This document shows, one piece after another, positions 1-6,876 of a stretch of DNA of 64,000 nt (the stretch's first letter is position 1; the number at the start of each line of letters is the position of its first letter). Both the position numbers and the translations under genes were made by a program. Source of the stretch: Flavipsychrobacter sp. (GTDB taxonomy: Bacteria; Bacteroidota; Bacteroidia; Chitinophagales; Chitinophagaceae); contig JAFIGV010000019.1 in assembly GCA_017849575.1 (NCBI GenBank), positions 62,001-126,000 of the forward strand, in the 5' to 3' direction. The notes under the pieces are model-generated. The model was not told the DNA's origin. It did not search any database and worked only from the letters and a program-made list of their open reading frames with translations.

Positions 1-294
1 GTTTTTGAGATTAATACCATTTTTGGAAGACTTCGACCGGATGCTGTTGAACGAAATGTCGTTAAAGATCATGTCATGAAGATCGAAAGCCAGTACCAGT
101 CCTACATTGAATACCGCATCGGCAGGTATGGTGGGGAGGTTGGCTGCTTTAAGCTGATCGTTGGTTGCGCCGGCGTCAACATTACTCAATCCTCCAAAAC
201 ACCCCAGCGATAAAAATGATTTTTTGGTGGCTTCGTCCTGTGCATGGGCACACACGGATGCGAAGATGGACAGCGCCAAAAGAAAACGTTTCAT
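1..294 (-). CDS. Exported protein, unknown function (partial, C-terminus beyond left edge)
   Basis: An open frame reads leftward from an ATG at 294 and has no stop before the window edge, so about 98 N-terminal residues are visible. The first 19 residues look like a cleavable signal peptide: MKR, then a hydrophobic stretch, ending in AHAQ. The next part reads DEATKKSFLSLGCFGGLSNV, a Gly/Leu-containing strand of the sort seen at the start of small outer-membrane beta-barrel proteins, but I do not recognise the family. A TATTTTTG box matching the Bacteroidota -7 consensus lies 30 bp upstream. Function cannot be assigned from this fragment. Confidence 0.7.
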   Translation of the reverse strand, partial: MKRFLLALSIFASVCAHAQDEATKKSFLSLGCFGGLSNVDAGATNDQLKAANLPTIPADAVFNVGLVLAFDLHDMIFNDISFNSIRSKSSKNGINLKN

Positions 295-323
295 ATTACA
301 GTGAATTTAGAATGCTTCGCTTT

Positions 324-331
324 CAAAAATA
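324..331 (-). promoter_or_regulatory. Possible -7 promoter box for the left-edge exported gene
   Basis: Read on the minus strand this is TATTTTTG, a full match to the Bacteroidota -7 element TAnnTTTG, 30 bp upstream of the ATG at 294. No TTTG is found 19 bp further upstream, so only half of the promoter consensus is present. Confidence 0.35.
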
Positions 332-442
332 GTCAATTACGAAAGCGCTGTTTCTTCACCCGGACAGAAGTTATTCACCTTCGTGCACCGAAATGTGAAT
401 AAGCATTCTCTGCCACTCTTGGTACGCAGATTCCTGTTGCGC

Positions 443-3439
443 CTATTTTCCTGCTGTTTGCCGACGATGCAGCGTTGCTCGCGCATGGTTTTCGGGTATG
501 CCGAGGGCCTCATAGATGTAGTCCTGTGCCACCGTACGAACACTTAGCCGGTTAATATTGTTGTTGTCTGCCGATGGATTGACCCTGTTCGACAAGAAGA
601 TAAAGATCACACCGTTTGCCGGGTCGGCCCATCCGCAAGTGCCCGTAAATCCCTGATGTCCGAAGGCATAGCCACTTACGCGGTTGCCGGCAGGGCCCCC
701 ATCATCAGTATCCGGGGCAGGCTTGTCAAAACCATATCCACGCCGGCTGATTTTCGATTGGTAAGCCGTAAACATTTTTACCGTTGCTTCGTTCAGATAC
801 CGTTTGCCTTTGTAGGTGCCTCCGTTGAGCAGCATCTGAAAAATCACGGCAAGATCTCCTGCGGTAGCAAACACGCCCGCATGGCCCGCTACGCCTCCAA
901 ACATAGCGGCGCCCGGATCGTGCACAAAGCCGCGCACAAGCTGGCGCCGGAACAAAAGATCGTTTTCGGTGGCGGCAATATCGTTGATGTTGAATCGTTT
1001 CAGCGGATTGTACGTGATGCGTTTAAGCCCCAGCGGCTTGTAAAAAGTGCTTTCCACATATTCATTCAACTGTTTGTTGGTGATCTGCTCTACGATAGCA
1101 GCCAGAAAGTAGAAATCAAGATCACTATATACATACCGACCCTTTGTGTCGAGCGGACTTTCCAAAATCTGATTCCAGATAGAATCGGCATAATCATTTC
1201 TCAGATACAGGTCTTTGGCTACGGGTATCTGATAGCCGTTTCTCCGCGTAGTACTGTACAGTTGTGGGTTTAGCGCTCCGCTTTCTGTAAGCGTTTGTTT
1301 GTAGAAAGGTATCCAGGCTTTGAGGCCGGCCTGATGGAGCAGAAGGTCGCGGACAACAATGTTTTCTTTGTTGGTGTTGTGGGTCCATCTGAGGTAATCT
1401 CCAAGTGTCTTGTTGAGGTTTATTTTTCCTTCGTCGTAGAGCTTCATAACCGCAAGTGTGGTTGCCGCTATTTTGGTCATTGAAGCTATATCGTACATAG
1501 TGAAGAGTTCTACGCCTTTCTGTTTTCCGTAGTCGTAATAGCCAAATGCCTCGTCATAAAATATCTTTCCGTCTTTGGCGGCAAGGATTCGACAGCCCGG
1601 AAAAGCGCTACCGGCAAGGCTTTGGGCAATAAACTTGTTCAGCTTCTCCAGCACGGCTTTGTCAGCTACTTTTTGATCGCGCAAAAAGTCAACCGGTTTC
1701 AATTCGAAGGCGGGCGTAGATTTCACCACTTCGGGTGCTACAGGCTCTGCTTCGGGCGCCGCCCGCATTTGCTCACATGGCGTTACCGGCAAGCGGGCCC
1801 GTGCGCTCATTTGCCTGAGCAACACCCTGGCCACTGTAGCTTCTGTTATACTGTCATCTTCATAGGCCACCATCAGGCTTTTTACCCCGCAGAAAAAGCG
1901 GGAGAGGTAGGGATTTCCCATCAGCACTACCATCACGTTCGGAGCGTCTTCCACGCTTTTCAAAAAGTTCATTTGCTGCTCATCCAGCCCGTAGTCGCCG
2001 CCGGAAGGATAAAAACTCATATTGTGCACTGCCACTATCGTCACATCGGTTTCTTCCATGCTTTGCTTCAGCCGTTTGGCCACTGCCGCGCTGCTTCCTT
2101 TCGGCATCCAGTTGAACATGAGCGTTGGTTTGGCACTGCTGAGCTGATCATACAAAACACTATTTTCCGCGTTGATGCCTATGTAGCTTACCCGTGCATC
2201 GCCGGCCAGTATTTTGCCCAAGATATTGTTGTTGTCGCGCACCAGGGTTACGGATTGTGTGGCAGCCTGCTGCCGGAGGCCTGCCACTGCGGCGTTAAGA
2301 TCATTGAGCAAATTGTCGGTCTGCAAGGGTTCAAAATGGTGAAGTCCGGCATTGTATTTTGCTGAAAGTATTTTCTTTACCGATTTCTCCAGTTGTGCTT
2401 CCGACACCGAACCTGCAGCCAGAGCAGCCTTTATCTTTTCTATGGCAATGTCCACATTTTGTGAAAAAAGCAGCACATCGTTGCCGGCTTTGAACGCGTT
2501 CAGTTCCACATCGCCTGGGTCGAAATATTTGGTTACCCCTTTCATGTCGAGCGCGTCGGTAAACACCAGACCGTCGAAGCCGAGTTGGTTTTTCAGCACC
2601 CCGGTAATGGTATTGCGGGAAAGGGTGGTGGGTATATGCGGTTCAGTTTCGAAAGCGGGCACTTCGAGGTGGGCCACCATCACGCTTTGTATGCCTGCGG
2701 CAATGAGCCTTCGGAACGGATAGAGCTCAAGCGTATCAAGTTGTTGCCTTGTCTTGCTGATGACAGGAAGGTCTTTATGAGAGTCGGCTTCGGTATCGCC
2801 ATGTCCGGGAAAGTGTTTGGCGCAGGCTATTACACCATTCTGCTGCAAACCGTTCATGTAAGCGATGCCGAGGCGGGCCACCTGTTTCTTATCTTCCCCA
2901 AAAGAACGGGCGTTAATGATGGGGTTGGCCGGATTGTTATTGACATCCACCACCGGTGCAAAGTCAATATGCACACCCATCCGGCGGCATTGGTCGGCTA
3001 CCGCAGCACCCATTTTATACACCAGTGCAGAGTCGCGGGTGGCACCCAGCATCATGGCTCGAGGCATATCTTTTACTCCCGTAAGGCGCATTCCGAGTCC
3101 CCACTCGGCGTCCATGGCTACGAGTAGTGGCACCTGCGCCATTTGCTGGTATTTGTTGGTTTGTGTGGCCTGGCTTACCGGATCGCCCTGCATAAAGATG
3201 ACCCCGCCGATCTGATGCTTGCTGATGAAAGCGGTGATGGCTGCTTCGTTATAATTTTTGCCGCCGGAGTAAGCGGCGACCATGAAGAGCTGACCAATAC
3301 GTTCTTCGAGGGTCAGCCGGTTATACACACTATCAACCCACTGCTGCCTGCCGGACCGGTTGACCGGCTGTGCCGTAGTAGCCAGAGAAAGAAACAAGAA
3401 AAGCGCTGCTGCAAAGGCATGAAAAAACCCTTTCGTCAT
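443..3439 (-). CDS. Beta-N-acetylglucosaminidase (GH3) fused to a beta-lactamase-family serine hydrolase
   Basis: This two-enzyme envelope protein is probably involved in peptidoglycan or aminosugar turnover in the periplasm. An N-terminal signal peptide (ending near TTAQ) is followed by a GH3 domain (about 40-560, numbered from a TTG nine bases upstream). That domain carries the NagZ-type KHFPGHGDT-x-x-DSH motif at 211-224 and the nucleophile Asp in VFTDALDM near 298. From about 590 to the end is a serine beta-lactamase/esterase domain with SMTK (Ser656, Lys659) and a YSD triad near 774. The ATG at 3439 is preferred over the TTG because it gives a clean signal peptide. This GH3-beta-lactamase fusion is a known Bacteroidota architecture. 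The start codon lies inside a perfect 11-bp inverted repeat (see 3427-3464). Substrate is inferred from family only. Confidence 0.92.
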   Translation of the reverse strand: MTKGFFHAFAAALFLFLSLATTAQPVNRSGRQQWVDSVYNRLTLEERIGQLFMVAAYSGGKNYNEAAITAFISKHQIGGVIFMQGDPVSQATQTNKYQQMAQVPLLVAMDAEWGLGMRLTGVKDMPRAMMLGATRDSALVYKMGAAVADQCRRMGVHIDFAPVVDVNNNPANPIINARSFGEDKKQVARLGIAYMNGLQQNGVIACAKHFPGHGDTEADSHKDLPVISKTRQQLDTLELYPFRRLIAAGIQSVMVAHLEVPAFETEPHIPTTLSRNTITGVLKNQLGFDGLVFTDALDMKGVTKYFDPGDVELNAFKAGNDVLLFSQNVDIAIEKIKAALAAGSVSEAQLEKSVKKILSAKYNAGLHHFEPLQTDNLLNDLNAAVAGLRQQAATQSVTLVRDNNNILGKILAGDARVSYIGINAENSVLYDQLSSAKPTLMFNWMPKGSSAAVAKRLKQSMEETDVTIVAVHNMSFYPSGGDYGLDEQQMNFLKSVEDAPNVMVVLMGNPYLSRFFCGVKSLMVAYEDDSITEATVARVLLRQMSARARLPVTPCEQMRAAPEAEPVAPEVVKSTPAFELKPVDFLRDQKVADKAVLEKLNKFIAQSLAGSAFPGCRILAAKDGKIFYDEAFGYYDYGKQKGVELFTMYDIASMTKIAATTLAVMKLYDEGKINLNKTLGDYLRWTHNTNKENIVVRDLLLHQAGLKAWIPFYKQTLTESGALNPQLYSTTRRNGYQIPVAKDLYLRNDYADSIWNQILESPLDTKGRYVYSDLDFYFLAAIVEQITNKQLNEYVESTFYKPLGLKRITYNPLKRFNINDIAATENDLLFRRQLVRGFVHDPGAAMFGGVAGHAGVFATAGDLAVIFQMLLNGGTYKGKRYLNEATVKMFTAYQSKISRRGYGFDKPAPDTDDGGPAGNRVSGYAFGHQGFTGTCGWADPANGVIFIFLSNRVNPSADNNNINRLSVRTVAQDYIYEALGIPENHARATLHRRQTAGK

Positions 3440-3464
3440 AGCTAACAAATATAGACGAAAGGGT
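3427..3464 (-). promoter_or_regulatory. Perfect 11-bp inverted repeat around the start codon of the GH3/beta-lactamase gene
   Basis: ACCCTTTCGTC at 3427-3437 and its exact complement GACGAAAGGGT at 3454-3464 flank a 16-base loop. On the minus strand the second arm begins at the ATG (3439) and is followed directly by a T-run, so the RNA would look like an intrinsic terminator laid over the start codon. The loop also holds TATATTTG (3446-3453), a match to the -7 box TAnnTTTG. If that box is used, the transcript would begin almost at the ATG and the repeat would flank the promoter like an operator. Which role is real cannot be decided from sequence alone. Confidence 0.5.
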
Positions 3465-3499
3465 GTTAAAGATTATTGTTCTGGCAGGGAGCCATTGCT

Positions 3500-3688
3500 T
3501 TAAGAAGCCTTTGCCAATTGCATTTGAGGATGTTCCAGTTCTATGAGCATATTCACAATGTCCTTCTTGACTACAAGGCTGCGACTGGCCTGGAAGCCTG
3601 CCATCAGAAAGCTTTTAAGATCTGTGAAGTTCAGCATGTTACGCAATGCTTTTTGTCTGTTCAGGTAGCTTTTAGTTCTGCGCGTCAT
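3500..3688 (-). CDS. Small basic protein, unknown, doubtful
   Basis: A 62-codon frame with an ATG start encodes a Lys/Arg- and Leu-rich peptide (MTRRTKSYLNRQKALRN...). It lies alone between the GH3/beta-lactamase gene and the repeat-rich stretch. No promoter match, recognised family or conserved motif is visible. The opposite-strand ORF over the same bases is less protein-like. It may be a genuine small gene or a chance frame. Confidence 0.28.
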   Translation of the reverse strand: MTRRTKSYLNRQKALRNMLNFTDLKSFLMAGFQASRSLVVKKDIVNMLIELEHPQMQLAKAS

Positions 3689-3811
3689 ATGAAATAGATT
3701 TTAGCGATTATCGTTTGTTCCCTATATCAACAAAAGACCGTGCCAAAGTTTTTGAAGGCTTCGAAAAAAATATCTGCAAGTGAAATGGAAGACGGCAAAA
3801 GTGATCCCAAC

Positions 3812-4005
3812 CGTTAGTTCGGCATAGTTTGAAAGTAAGGCTTGTGTGTAGCTGACTACGTCGCAGAGGATAGCAGTCTGCCAATTGCAAATCAGGGTTT
3901 CGAATTATTGTAGTGGCTAACTTTGGCCGGCAGGTAAACTTGAAATATAATTGTTCAGAGAACAATTGCCGCTGCGACGTAGTCCGGAGATTACGCCAAA
4001 CTGGG
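3812..4005. repeat. Hairpin-rich repeat element, copy A (diverged)
   Basis: This is the most diverged of three related elements (others at 4444-4594 and 4998-5222). The left end holds AGTTCGGC-A-TAGTTTGAAA and the right end GCCAAACTGGG, which match the inverted ends of copy B with few changes. Inside, GACTACGTCGCAG (3854-3866) and its exact complement CTGCGACGTAGTC (3972-3984) form a 13-bp inverted repeat. All three copies carry the GACGTAG core in this arrangement. It resembles a small non-autonomous (MITE- or REP-like) element. No transposase is nearby. Confidence 0.5.
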
Positions 4006-4021
4006 CTCTCAACGTTAAATC

Positions 4022-4312
4022 ATGAAGACCGTAGTCTTTCTCACTCTTTTAGGTAGTTGTTCAGGGATTAATAGAAACTATATTCTGGAACGACTATGGA
4101 CATATGAATCTGGACAAAAAATTACTGCTGGTGATTTTATTAACTTCCAAAACACTTCTGGGTACTGTAAACTGAGTAATGACACAATTTATATAGCGTC
4201 CACGCCAAGGGCAGTAGTTGTCAGAATAAATGAGGCAGAGAATTTGATGTATTTAAGAACTATCCCGGAGAACTCAAGTAGTATATACTATCATCATGAT
4301 TATTTTAAGTAA
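4022..4312 (+). CDS. Small putative lipoprotein, unknown function
   Basis: This 96-residue frame starts with an ATG 17 bases after repeat copy A. It opens with a short hydrophobic segment and an LGSC lipobox-like site (Cys13), so it could be a small lipoprotein. The rest is polar with no family that I recognise. It sits between repeat copies A and B. The AT-rich composition differs from the GH3 gene to the left. The coding call rests on length, start and signal-like N-terminus only. Confidence 0.42.
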   Translation: MKTVVFLTLLGSCSGINRNYILERLWTYESGQKITAGDFINFQNTSGYCKLSNDTIYIASTPRAVVVRINEAENLMYLRTIPENSSSIYYHHDYFK

Positions 4313-4443
4313 GTGGTAAGGTGCTGGTCACTTTTTGTCCACAAAACCGACCGTCAAAATGACGTTATAGACGCACTGTGCAGCGATAGGTTTCATCGTT
4401 ACAAATACAGTTGCATTTGCTCTGAGAATGGGTATAAGTGCAA

Positions 4444-4594
4444 CCCAGTTCGGCGTAGTTTGAAACGGAAGTCGTTAGGCGTAGGTTGCACCTACGTCTT
4501 TTCTGTAAATTCGAGCCATGAGCACGGGGTATCAAATTTATGATCAGGCTGGCTGCTTATTGGTGACGTAGCTGCAAGCTAAAGCCGAACTGGG
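4444..4594. repeat. Hairpin-rich repeat element, copy B (best-formed ends)
   Basis: The element is bounded by perfect 11-bp inverted ends, CCCAGTTCGGC (4444-4454) and GCCGAACTGGG (4584-4594). Inside the left end is a short palindrome, CGTAGGT-TGC-ACCTACG, and inside the right end GACGTAGCTGCAAGCTA. About 110 bp from the left end repeat at 5002-5112 in copy C with only scattered changes. The structure fits a MITE-like element; nothing in it is coding. Confidence 0.6.
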
Positions 4595-4626
4595 GAAATA
4601 CTAGTTCATAATTCTGAAAACCAAAG

Positions 4627-4941
4627 ATGCAGGTAAGGGTATTTATGAAAGATATGAGGTGGATTAAAGCGTTTAACGATTTCTTCCCATTACCTATGAG
4701 CGCAATTCTATGGCTAACTATTGCTTTCGTAACGTCCGCAATACGAAATGGATGGTCATTTTCCCTGGAGTACGCTTTGTTTATCAGTGTAATAATTTTT
4801 AACGCTACTTCAGTTTCTTTCATTGCTATGTACCTAATGCGCAAGGGAAAAGCATCTAAAATACTTTGGAGAAAAATCATAATCAGCCTTGTGTTTTCCT
4901 TGTTGCTGAACGCCCTTCTCATACAATTTGCAAATTGTTAA
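4627..4941 (+). CDS. Small integral membrane protein, unknown function
   Basis: This 104-residue frame encodes about three hydrophobic helices (roughly 23-40, 48-68 and 83-102) separated by short basic loops, ending in FANC. No family is recognised. It starts 33 bp after repeat copy B and is followed by a good intrinsic terminator (4969-4994), which supports it being a real transcribed gene. Met7 or Met10 could be the true start. It lies between repeat copies B and C, an alternation seen also with the preceding small ORF. Confidence 0.55.
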   Translation: MQVRVFMKDMRWIKAFNDFFPLPMSAILWLTIAFVTSAIRNGWSFSLEYALFISVIIFNATSVSFIAMYLMRKGKASKILWRKIIISLVFSLLLNALLIQFANC

Positions 4942-4968
4942 AAGAATAAAATATAGACTTGCCATTAA

Positions 4969-4994
4969 CCCTCGCATCTAGCGGGGCTTTTCTT
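4969..4994 (+). terminator. Intrinsic terminator after the small membrane protein gene
   Basis: CCTCGC (4970-4975) pairs with GCGGGG (4981-4986), allowing one T-G wobble, around a 5-base loop. CTTTTCTTT follows. It lies 28 bp after the stop codon at 4941. Confidence 0.55.
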
Positions 4995-4997
4995 TGC

Positions 4998-5222
4998 ACT
5001 GGTTCGCCGTATTTTGAAACGGAAGTTGTTAGGCGTAGGTTGCATCTACGACTTTTCTGTAAATTCGAGCCATGAGCTCGGGTATCAAATTTATGATCAG
5101 GCTGGCTACTATTATCTTACGTTTCAGATAGTGCATTGGGCAGATATTTTTAGCAGAAAAATCTATAAAGACATTGTTGTATCAAGCATGGCGACGTAGC
5201 TACAAGCTACGCGGAATGGGGC
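4998..5222. repeat. Hairpin-rich repeat element, copy C (longest)
   Basis: Positions 5002-5112 closely match 4448-4560 of copy B, including the stretch AAATTCGAGCCATGAGC. The right end carries CGTAGCT-ACA-AGCTACG, a perfect 7-bp hairpin (about 5194-5210), then GCGGAATGGGGCA. Copy C has about 75 bp of interior sequence that copy B lacks, so B looks like an internally deleted relative. The terminal inverted ends are less perfect than in B. Confidence 0.55.
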
Positions 5223-5273
5223 ACGAGACCTCTTTCAAAAATCTAGCGCCAGTTTGACTCGATCTTGACAGGC

Positions 5274-5308
5274 TCAAAAAAATGTAGCCCCTTCCTGAGA
5301 GGCTACAT
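5274..5308 (-). terminator. Intrinsic terminator for the DUF1905/epimerase operon
   Basis: ATGTAGCC (5282-5289) and GGCTACAT (5301-5308) form a perfect 8-bp stem. Read on the minus strand the stem is followed by a run of seven T. It lies about 190 bp downstream of the last minus-strand gene (stop at 5499). The rest of 5223-5498 shows no gene or other signal that I can support. Confidence 0.68.
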
Positions 5309-5498
5309 CTAACCGGAAGAATAAAGTGTATAATCAGAGGAGAGAGATAAGAAGTGAAAGTCTCCCGGCTATAAAGAAGTTTGATTTTCAACATTGCCGT
5401 ACTTCGTCGGCAGTTGATAATGAAAAACAATTGTTCCAACCTACGGCGATTTACGCCGCTTTTGCAAATGTTTCACAACCGCTATTTGCAGACTAATT

Positions 5499-5792
5499 TC
5501 ATATCCGGATTTTTACTGCAACGATTTGTCCGGATTTTATTGCTTCTTTTCGACGCACTGCTGCATTAAAAGCTAACAGATAAGTTTGCCGGCGGGTATC
5601 GTACCAAAGGGAAGTTTTCCATTCTGTGGTGTTGACCAAAGCAGTTACCGGCAATCGACCCCAGCCACGTTCCAGATCCTTCCCATAAGTTCGTATTTCG
5701 TTGGTGAGCTCCTGTGGCAGACTTACAAAATGCCAGCCTCCGGCAGCATTATATACCCATACCTCTGCGGAAAATTCGAACTGAAGTTGCAT
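5499..5792 (-). CDS. DUF1905 domain protein
   Basis: The 97-residue protein matches the DUF1905 family along its whole length. Hallmarks are F-x-AEVW at the start, GGWHFVSLP, GWGRLPVTA, a W-KTSLW segment and YLLAFNAAVRRKEAIKSG near the end. The fold is a small beta-barrel and the biochemical role is not established. It starts 3 bases after the stop of the dipeptide epimerase gene, so the two are probably co-transcribed and perhaps translationally coupled. A strong terminator follows at 5274-5308. Confidence 0.88.
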   Translation of the reverse strand: MQLQFEFSAEVWVYNAAGGWHFVSLPQELTNEIRTYGKDLERGWGRLPVTALVNTTEWKTSLWYDTRRQTYLLAFNAAVRRKEAIKSGQIVAVKIRI

Positions 5793-5795
5793 GGA

Positions 5796-6833
5796 TTATA
5801 CTTGTCTTTTCCTTTTCTCTCCCCAAAATTCAATTCCCAACCCAGGACGTGGAGAAAGTTGCATGATGCCATTTTCGATGCTCAGTCCACCTGCCACATC
5901 TTCGCAGAGCAATAAGGGTCCGTCGGCATCGGCTTCATCAAGTAGGGGCAACAAATGCGCAATAGCTGCACTGCCCACAGTGCTTTCATTCATAGAACCC
6001 ATCATCACTTTTAGTCCCAATGTGCGCGCTTCTTTGATCATGCTGAGCGCGGGAGTTATGCCGCCACATTTTGTAAGCTTGATGTTGATACCATGAAAAC
6101 TCTCCGCACACCGCTTTACGTCGGCAGCACCTACACAGCTTTCGTCGGCAAAGAGCGGGATGGTGGAAATCGCTTTCAGTTCTTTCATTTCTTCCCAGGC
6201 ATTTTTGGGAAGGGGTTGTTCGATTAAATGCACACCCAACTGCTGCAATTCAGGGAGCATGTATTTTATCTCCTCCAGACTAAACGCTTCATTGGCATCT
6301 ATACGGAAAGGCTTGTCTGTTGCACATCGTAGCGCTGCAAGAATATCGAGATCGCTGGTCTGACTCATTTTTATTTTATACACCGGGGCGGGATGCGCAT
6401 GGAGCTTTTCCAGCATTTTTTCTTTGGTGTCAATACCGATGGTATAGTCCACTAAGGGCATTCTTTCTCTTTCCAATCCCAGCAAACGGTATAAAGGTTG
6501 CCGGCGCATTTGTGCGAAAAGGTCCCAACCTGCTATGTCGAGGGCGGCGATTAAAAAATTTTGACCAGGCAACAAATGCTCCAGAAAATGCCAGAAGCGA
6601 TACGGATCGGTAAGCGCATAGCGGGTAAGCACGGCTCTTTTGGCTTCCAGCGCTTCTATCATTCCCTGCACGGTGACGTTGTAATAGTTTATAGCCGGGG
6701 CTTCTCCGTAGCCTTTTAAACTGCCCAACCCCAAAGAAACAATGAGTGTGGGCTGATGGGTCTTGGTGCCTTTACTGATCGTGAAAGGATATTCAAATGC
6801 CAATTCAAAAGGATGGTAATTCAACTGAAGCAT
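5796..6833 (-). CDS. Dipeptide epimerase (L-Ala-D/L-Glu epimerase type, enolase superfamily)
   Basis: This cytoplasmic enzyme of the muconate-lactonizing subgroup probably epimerises dipeptides such as L-Ala-D-Glu from recycled murein peptide. It has the N-terminal capping domain (1-120) and a barrel with the KxK pair Lys153/Lys155. The metal ligands are Asp179 (RIDANEAF), Glu205 (IEQP) and Asp230 (ADES). The opposing lysine lies in NIKLTKCGG (about 252). The C-terminal GSMNESTVG segment fits substrate binding in this group. Length (345) is normal. It leads a two-gene operon with the DUF1905 gene and is divergent from the GT39 gene. Exact dipeptide specificity is inferred. Confidence 0.9.
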   Translation of the reverse strand: MLQLNYHPFELAFEYPFTISKGTKTHQPTLIVSLGLGSLKGYGEAPAINYYNVTVQGMIEALEAKRAVLTRYALTDPYRFWHFLEHLLPGQNFLIAALDIAGWDLFAQMRRQPLYRLLGLERERMPLVDYTIGIDTKEKMLEKLHAHPAPVYKIKMSQTSDLDILAALRCATDKPFRIDANEAFSLEEIKYMLPELQQLGVHLIEQPLPKNAWEEMKELKAISTIPLFADESCVGAADVKRCAESFHGINIKLTKCGGITPALSMIKEARTLGLKVMMGSMNESTVGSAAIAHLLPLLDEADADGPLLLCEDVAGGLSIENGIMQLSPRPGLGIEFWGEKRKRQV

Positions 6834-6849
6834 ACGATAAAATTGCGAC

Positions 6850-6857
6850 TAATTTTG
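6850..6857 (+). promoter_or_regulatory. Possible -7 promoter box for the GT39 gene
   Basis: TAATTTTG matches TAnnTTTG exactly and lies 19 bp before the ATG at 6877, in the 43-bp divergent gap. No TTTG lies at the expected -33 distance, so this is a half match. Confidence 0.35.
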
Positions 6858-6876
6858 CGCACTATAAATTGTGCTC

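Noticed and set aside
1622-2365. 247-codon open frame on the plus strand
   Set aside because: It is antisense to the GH3 domain with its clear KHFPGHGDT and SMTK motifs. Its translation is rich in His and Cys without pattern.
3708-3965. 85-codon minus-strand frame
   Set aside because: It crosses repeat element A and shows no coding pattern.
3812-5222. Integron cassette array (attC sites)
   Set aside because: GTTAGGC and GTTAAAT strings occur near small ORFs, but matching RYYYAAC partners at attC spacing were not found and no integrase gene is present.
5200-5439. 79-codon minus-strand frame
   Set aside because: It runs straight through the 8-bp terminator stem of the upstream operon and has no protein-like features.
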